A stretch of DNA of 64,000 nucleotides from assembly GCF_000576635.1 (NCBI RefSeq), contig NZ_AVFL01000033.1:1-64000 (forward strand). Direction: 5' to 3'. Under the pieces are notes generated by a model that did no database searches, was not told where the DNA came from, and saw nothing but the letters and a program-made list of their open reading frames with translations. The translations under genes and the position numbers were made by a program. The DNA comes from Skermanella stibiiresistens SB22 (GTDB taxonomy: Bacteria > Pseudomonadota > Alphaproteobacteria > Azospirillales > Azospirillaceae). The stretch's first letter is position 1. Each line of letters starts with the position of its first letter. Shown one piece after another: positions 62,190-64,000 of the stretch.

Positions 62190-63197
62190 TCAGCGCGCGT
62201 CCAGCGTCATGACCTTGCCGCCGATCCTGTCCAGACGTTCGAAGTAGGCTCGGGATTCGAGGAGCTGATACGGGAAGTAGAGGCCGGGCGGTGTCGCCGG
62301 CTCGCCGTCGAGGCCGATCAGCCGTTCGAGAACCATGGCGACGCCGAGAGCGGTCAAGGGCATCTGTCCTTCGGGATGGAGGATGGCGTGGCGGGTGCGG
62401 AGGGGCTGGCCCGCGTGATCCTCACCGGCGAGTTCGATGATGATCTCTGTCGACATCGGTTCCCCACGGCGCCGTGTCGAGCTGACGCCCGTGGCGAGGT
62501 TGAATTGGACGTTCGGGGCACTGGTCGCGGCGGCCAGTCCCATGACGTCGAAGGGTGAAAAGGCCACGGCCTCCATCTCGGTGCCGTCGATGGCGCGGAA
62601 CCGGGCTTCGGCATCCTCGCCGAGGCGCCAGAAGAAGGCGCCGTCGCGGCGGGTGAGCGCCGCCGGCAGGATCTCGCCCAAGCGCCGCATGTCGATGGCC
62701 GCCGCCGGTCCGCCGGTATCCTGTTCGTCCAACAGCGCGCCGATGGTGATGTCGTGGACGTGGCGGAAGTCCTTGACGAACTCCAGCGCGGGTACCGTCA
62801 CGGCACCGACCAGCCATTCAGCGCCGAGAACCACCGCCGAGGCGCCCGGCGATTGGACATAGGCCGCCACCTCGGGGGCGATCTCGGACGCGCCAGAGGA
62901 GATGCCGACATGGGGCACGCCCCGTGCCTGGGCGAACCGGAGGCTGGAAATCGCGTCATCCTTGACGAAGACGGCGACGGCGCCGACCTCCCGCCCGCCA
63001 AGGCCGAGATCGTCGGCCGTGAGATCGAGCGCCACGCCTTCGGCGTTGCCAATCACAGCCGCGACCTCTTTCGCCTTGGCGAGGTCACGGCCGCCGATCA
63101 GCAGGGGAACGTCGGGGCTGGCGGCACGAAGATATTGGGCCGTCCGACGGCCAACCATGCCGGAACCGCCGGCCAAGAGAACGGGAGCTGGTGACAT
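62190..63197 (-). CDS. Saccharopine-dehydrogenase-like NAD(P)-binding protein
   Basis: A 335-residue protein with an N-terminal Rossmann fold (VLLAGGSGMVGRRTAQYLRA, dinucleotide loop at residues 9-16) of the saccharopine dehydrogenase NADP-binding type, followed by a domain unlike classic saccharopine dehydrogenase (LEFVKDFRHVHDITIGALLD, then GVSSTRRRGEPMSTEIIIEL). The start at 63197 is supported by GAAAGG upstream and the immediate Rossmann strand. Divergent from a TetR-family gene across a palindromic operator candidate, so repression by that regulator is likely. Reaction unknown. Confidence 0.8.
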   Translation of the reverse strand: MSPAPVLLAGGSGMVGRRTAQYLRAASPDVPLLIGGRDLAKAKEVAAVIGNAEGVALDLTADDLGLGGREVGAVAVFVKDDAISSLRFAQARGVPHVGISSGASEIAPEVAAYVQSPGASAVVLGAEWLVGAVTVPALEFVKDFRHVHDITIGALLDEQDTGGPAAAIDMRRLGEILPAALTRRDGAFFWRLGEDAEARFRAIDGTEMEAVAFSPFDVMGLAAATSAPNVQFNLATGVSSTRRRGEPMSTEIIIELAGEDHAGQPLRTRHAILHPEGQMPLTALGVAMVLERLIGLDGEPATPPGLYFPYQLLESRAYFERLDRIGGKVMTLDAR

Positions 63198-63226
63198 TGC
63201 GATACCTTTCGAACCTGGGTCATCAT

Positions 63227-63273
63227 AACCTACCATCTGTAGATTACGGTTAGTAGATTACCTATGGTAGGTT
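63227..63273. promoter_or_regulatory. Operator candidate between divergent TetR and dehydrogenase genes
   Basis: AACCTACCAT (63227-63236) and ATGGTAGGTT (63264-63273) form a perfect 10-base inverted repeat with a 27-base spacer. The spacer contains GTAGATTAC twice as a direct repeat, and CTACCATCTGTAG forms a smaller palindrome. This lies between the dehydrogenase start (63197, minus) and the TetR start (63353, plus), the usual place for an autoregulatory TetR operator. Confidence 0.65.
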
Positions 63274-63352
63274 CTACAAGAAGGAAATCCACATCGTGAC
63301 CAATTTTCCGTGACCGGACGCGCCCGAGACGGTCCCGGGCCGACTCTCGAAG

Positions 63353-63736
63353 GTGGATCGGCGGCGCCAACTACTCGATGTGGCGCTCGCCGTTCTCCAC
63401 GAGGAAGGGGCCGACCGGTTGTCGTTGGGACATCTGGCCGCCCGCGCCGGTGTCTCCAAGCCGATCCCATACGAACACTTCGGCACACGGTCGGGCTTGT
63501 TGATCGAACCTTGCAAGGAACTCGACGGGCGGCAGGTGACCGCCTTGCGGGACGCCTTGAGGAGCGTTCGAACGAATTCGGTGGACACCGCCGATGTCCT
63601 GGCGACCGCCTATATCCACTGTTCCGCCGATACCGGCGGCGAATGCGCCCTGATGATCGGGGGTCACCGCCGCGAGAAGGAAGCCGCCGAAGCGTTTTCC
63701 GCCCTGATTCAAGGCGGCCTGATCCGGGCGGCCTGA
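63353..63736 (+). CDS. TetR-family regulator, short
   Basis: A 127-residue TetR-type protein starting at GTG 63353. The helix-turn-helix is clear: RRQLLDVALAVLHEEGADRL, then GHLAARAGVSKPIPYEHFGT and RSGLLIEPCKEL. The ligand-binding region is only about 75 residues (typical proteins have 130 or more), ending abruptly after SALIQGGLIRAA, so the gene may be truncated by a recent stop or frameshift, though DNA binding could remain. Divergent from the dehydrogenase-like gene with the operator candidate between. Confidence 0.75.
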   Translation: MDRRRQLLDVALAVLHEEGADRLSLGHLAARAGVSKPIPYEHFGTRSGLLIEPCKELDGRQVTALRDALRSVRTNSVDTADVLATAYIHCSADTGGECALMIGGHRREKEAAEAFSALIQGGLIRAA

Positions 63737-64000
63737 ACCGGGCGAACTGATCGGGCGCGCGCCATCGCCGGCCGCGTTCGGAAAGGCGCGGAACATTCCC
63801 CGGCAAGGTTCGTTTCCGGCGTGCGAGATTCGGTGATAACCGCGCTATGCGGCGGAAAGGCGGGATTCCGGGGTGATGAAGTCCACATGTCGTGGGCCGC
63901 ACGCCGGTAGGATTCCTGGCTTCGGCGCCAACCAAGCGTCGGGATTCGATCCGGACTGGAGCCGCCGACCGTCCAGCGGGAAACCGCTGGAGGGTTCCCC
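63737..64000. other. Window end, no gene recognised
   Basis: About 260 bases with no convincing reading frame. A small hairpin CCAGCGG-GAAA-CCGCTGG at 63973-63990 (seven perfect pairs, GAAA loop) may belong to a terminator or leader of a gene beyond the window. Confidence 0.4.

Overview
The window looks like chromosomal DNA of a GC-rich alphaproteobacterium, most likely of the Rhodospirillales (Azospirillum/Skermanella type). That placement is an inference from overall codon use, the envelope genes (TamB, MlaA), an alphaproteobacterial-style Zur palindrome and a Fur-family box of the Irr/PerR type. I saw no rRNA gene, tRNA gene or CRISPR array.

Region 1 (1-9200) is a katG locus surrounded by transposon debris. 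katG has a recognisable promoter, Fur-family operator and terminator-like hairpin. Around it lie a LysR regulator with a flavodoxin-like protein, an intact IS6-family element nested in an older IS6 copy, and broken IS5, IS6, IS240-like and IS30 remnants.

Region 2 (9201-29120) is mostly envelope biology on the minus strand. A tight operon runs from a membrane fusion lipoprotein and RND pump through a small membrane protein, a lipoprotein alpha/beta hydrolase and MlaA to TamB, with four 4-base start/stop overlaps. Upstream are a patatin phospholipase, a secreted protein built almost entirely of hexapeptide repeats, and a coupled pair (four-EF-hand protein plus glycine-zipper lipoprotein). A membrane-anchored hydrolase, an AI-2E/PerM-type permease, a small basic protein and an M20 peptidase follow.

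Region 3 (29218-35150) has an SLC13/RCK permease divergent from an AbgT transporter, a DUF1269 protein, an intact IS6 element and IS66 debris. This IS6 copy is in direct orientation with a mutated relative at 7.4-8.2 kb.

Region 4 (35202-43677) is a probable zinc-starvation regulon. A FecBCD-type ABC importer with a coupled SAM methyltransferase starts below a perfect 22-base Zur-like palindrome. A COG0523 GTPase coupled to a WD40-like protein starts below a second Zur-like box, which two uncharacterised small genes also face. A divergent LysR/EamA pair lies between.

Region 5 (43817-49490) holds metal and stress functions: an acetyltransferase, a three-helix membrane protein with an overlapping small gene, a hemerythrin protein, an atypical Nramp-like transporter, a CBS-BON protein and an RTX-like protein.

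Region 6 (49969-55972) is the most interesting block: a seven-gene plus-strand operon encoding a lipoprotein, a small membrane protein, a membrane-anchored NlpC/P60-like protein, a YbaY-like protein, an astacin metalloprotease, a caspase-like protease and a coupled partner of unknown function. I do not recognise this set as a described system.

Region 7 (56042-64000) has an ABC exporter, a decaying sugar-acid locus (GntR, epimerase and TRAP binding protein broken; enolase-superfamily enzyme intact), MarC, and a saccharopine-dehydrogenase-like gene divergent from a short TetR gene across a palindromic operator candidate.
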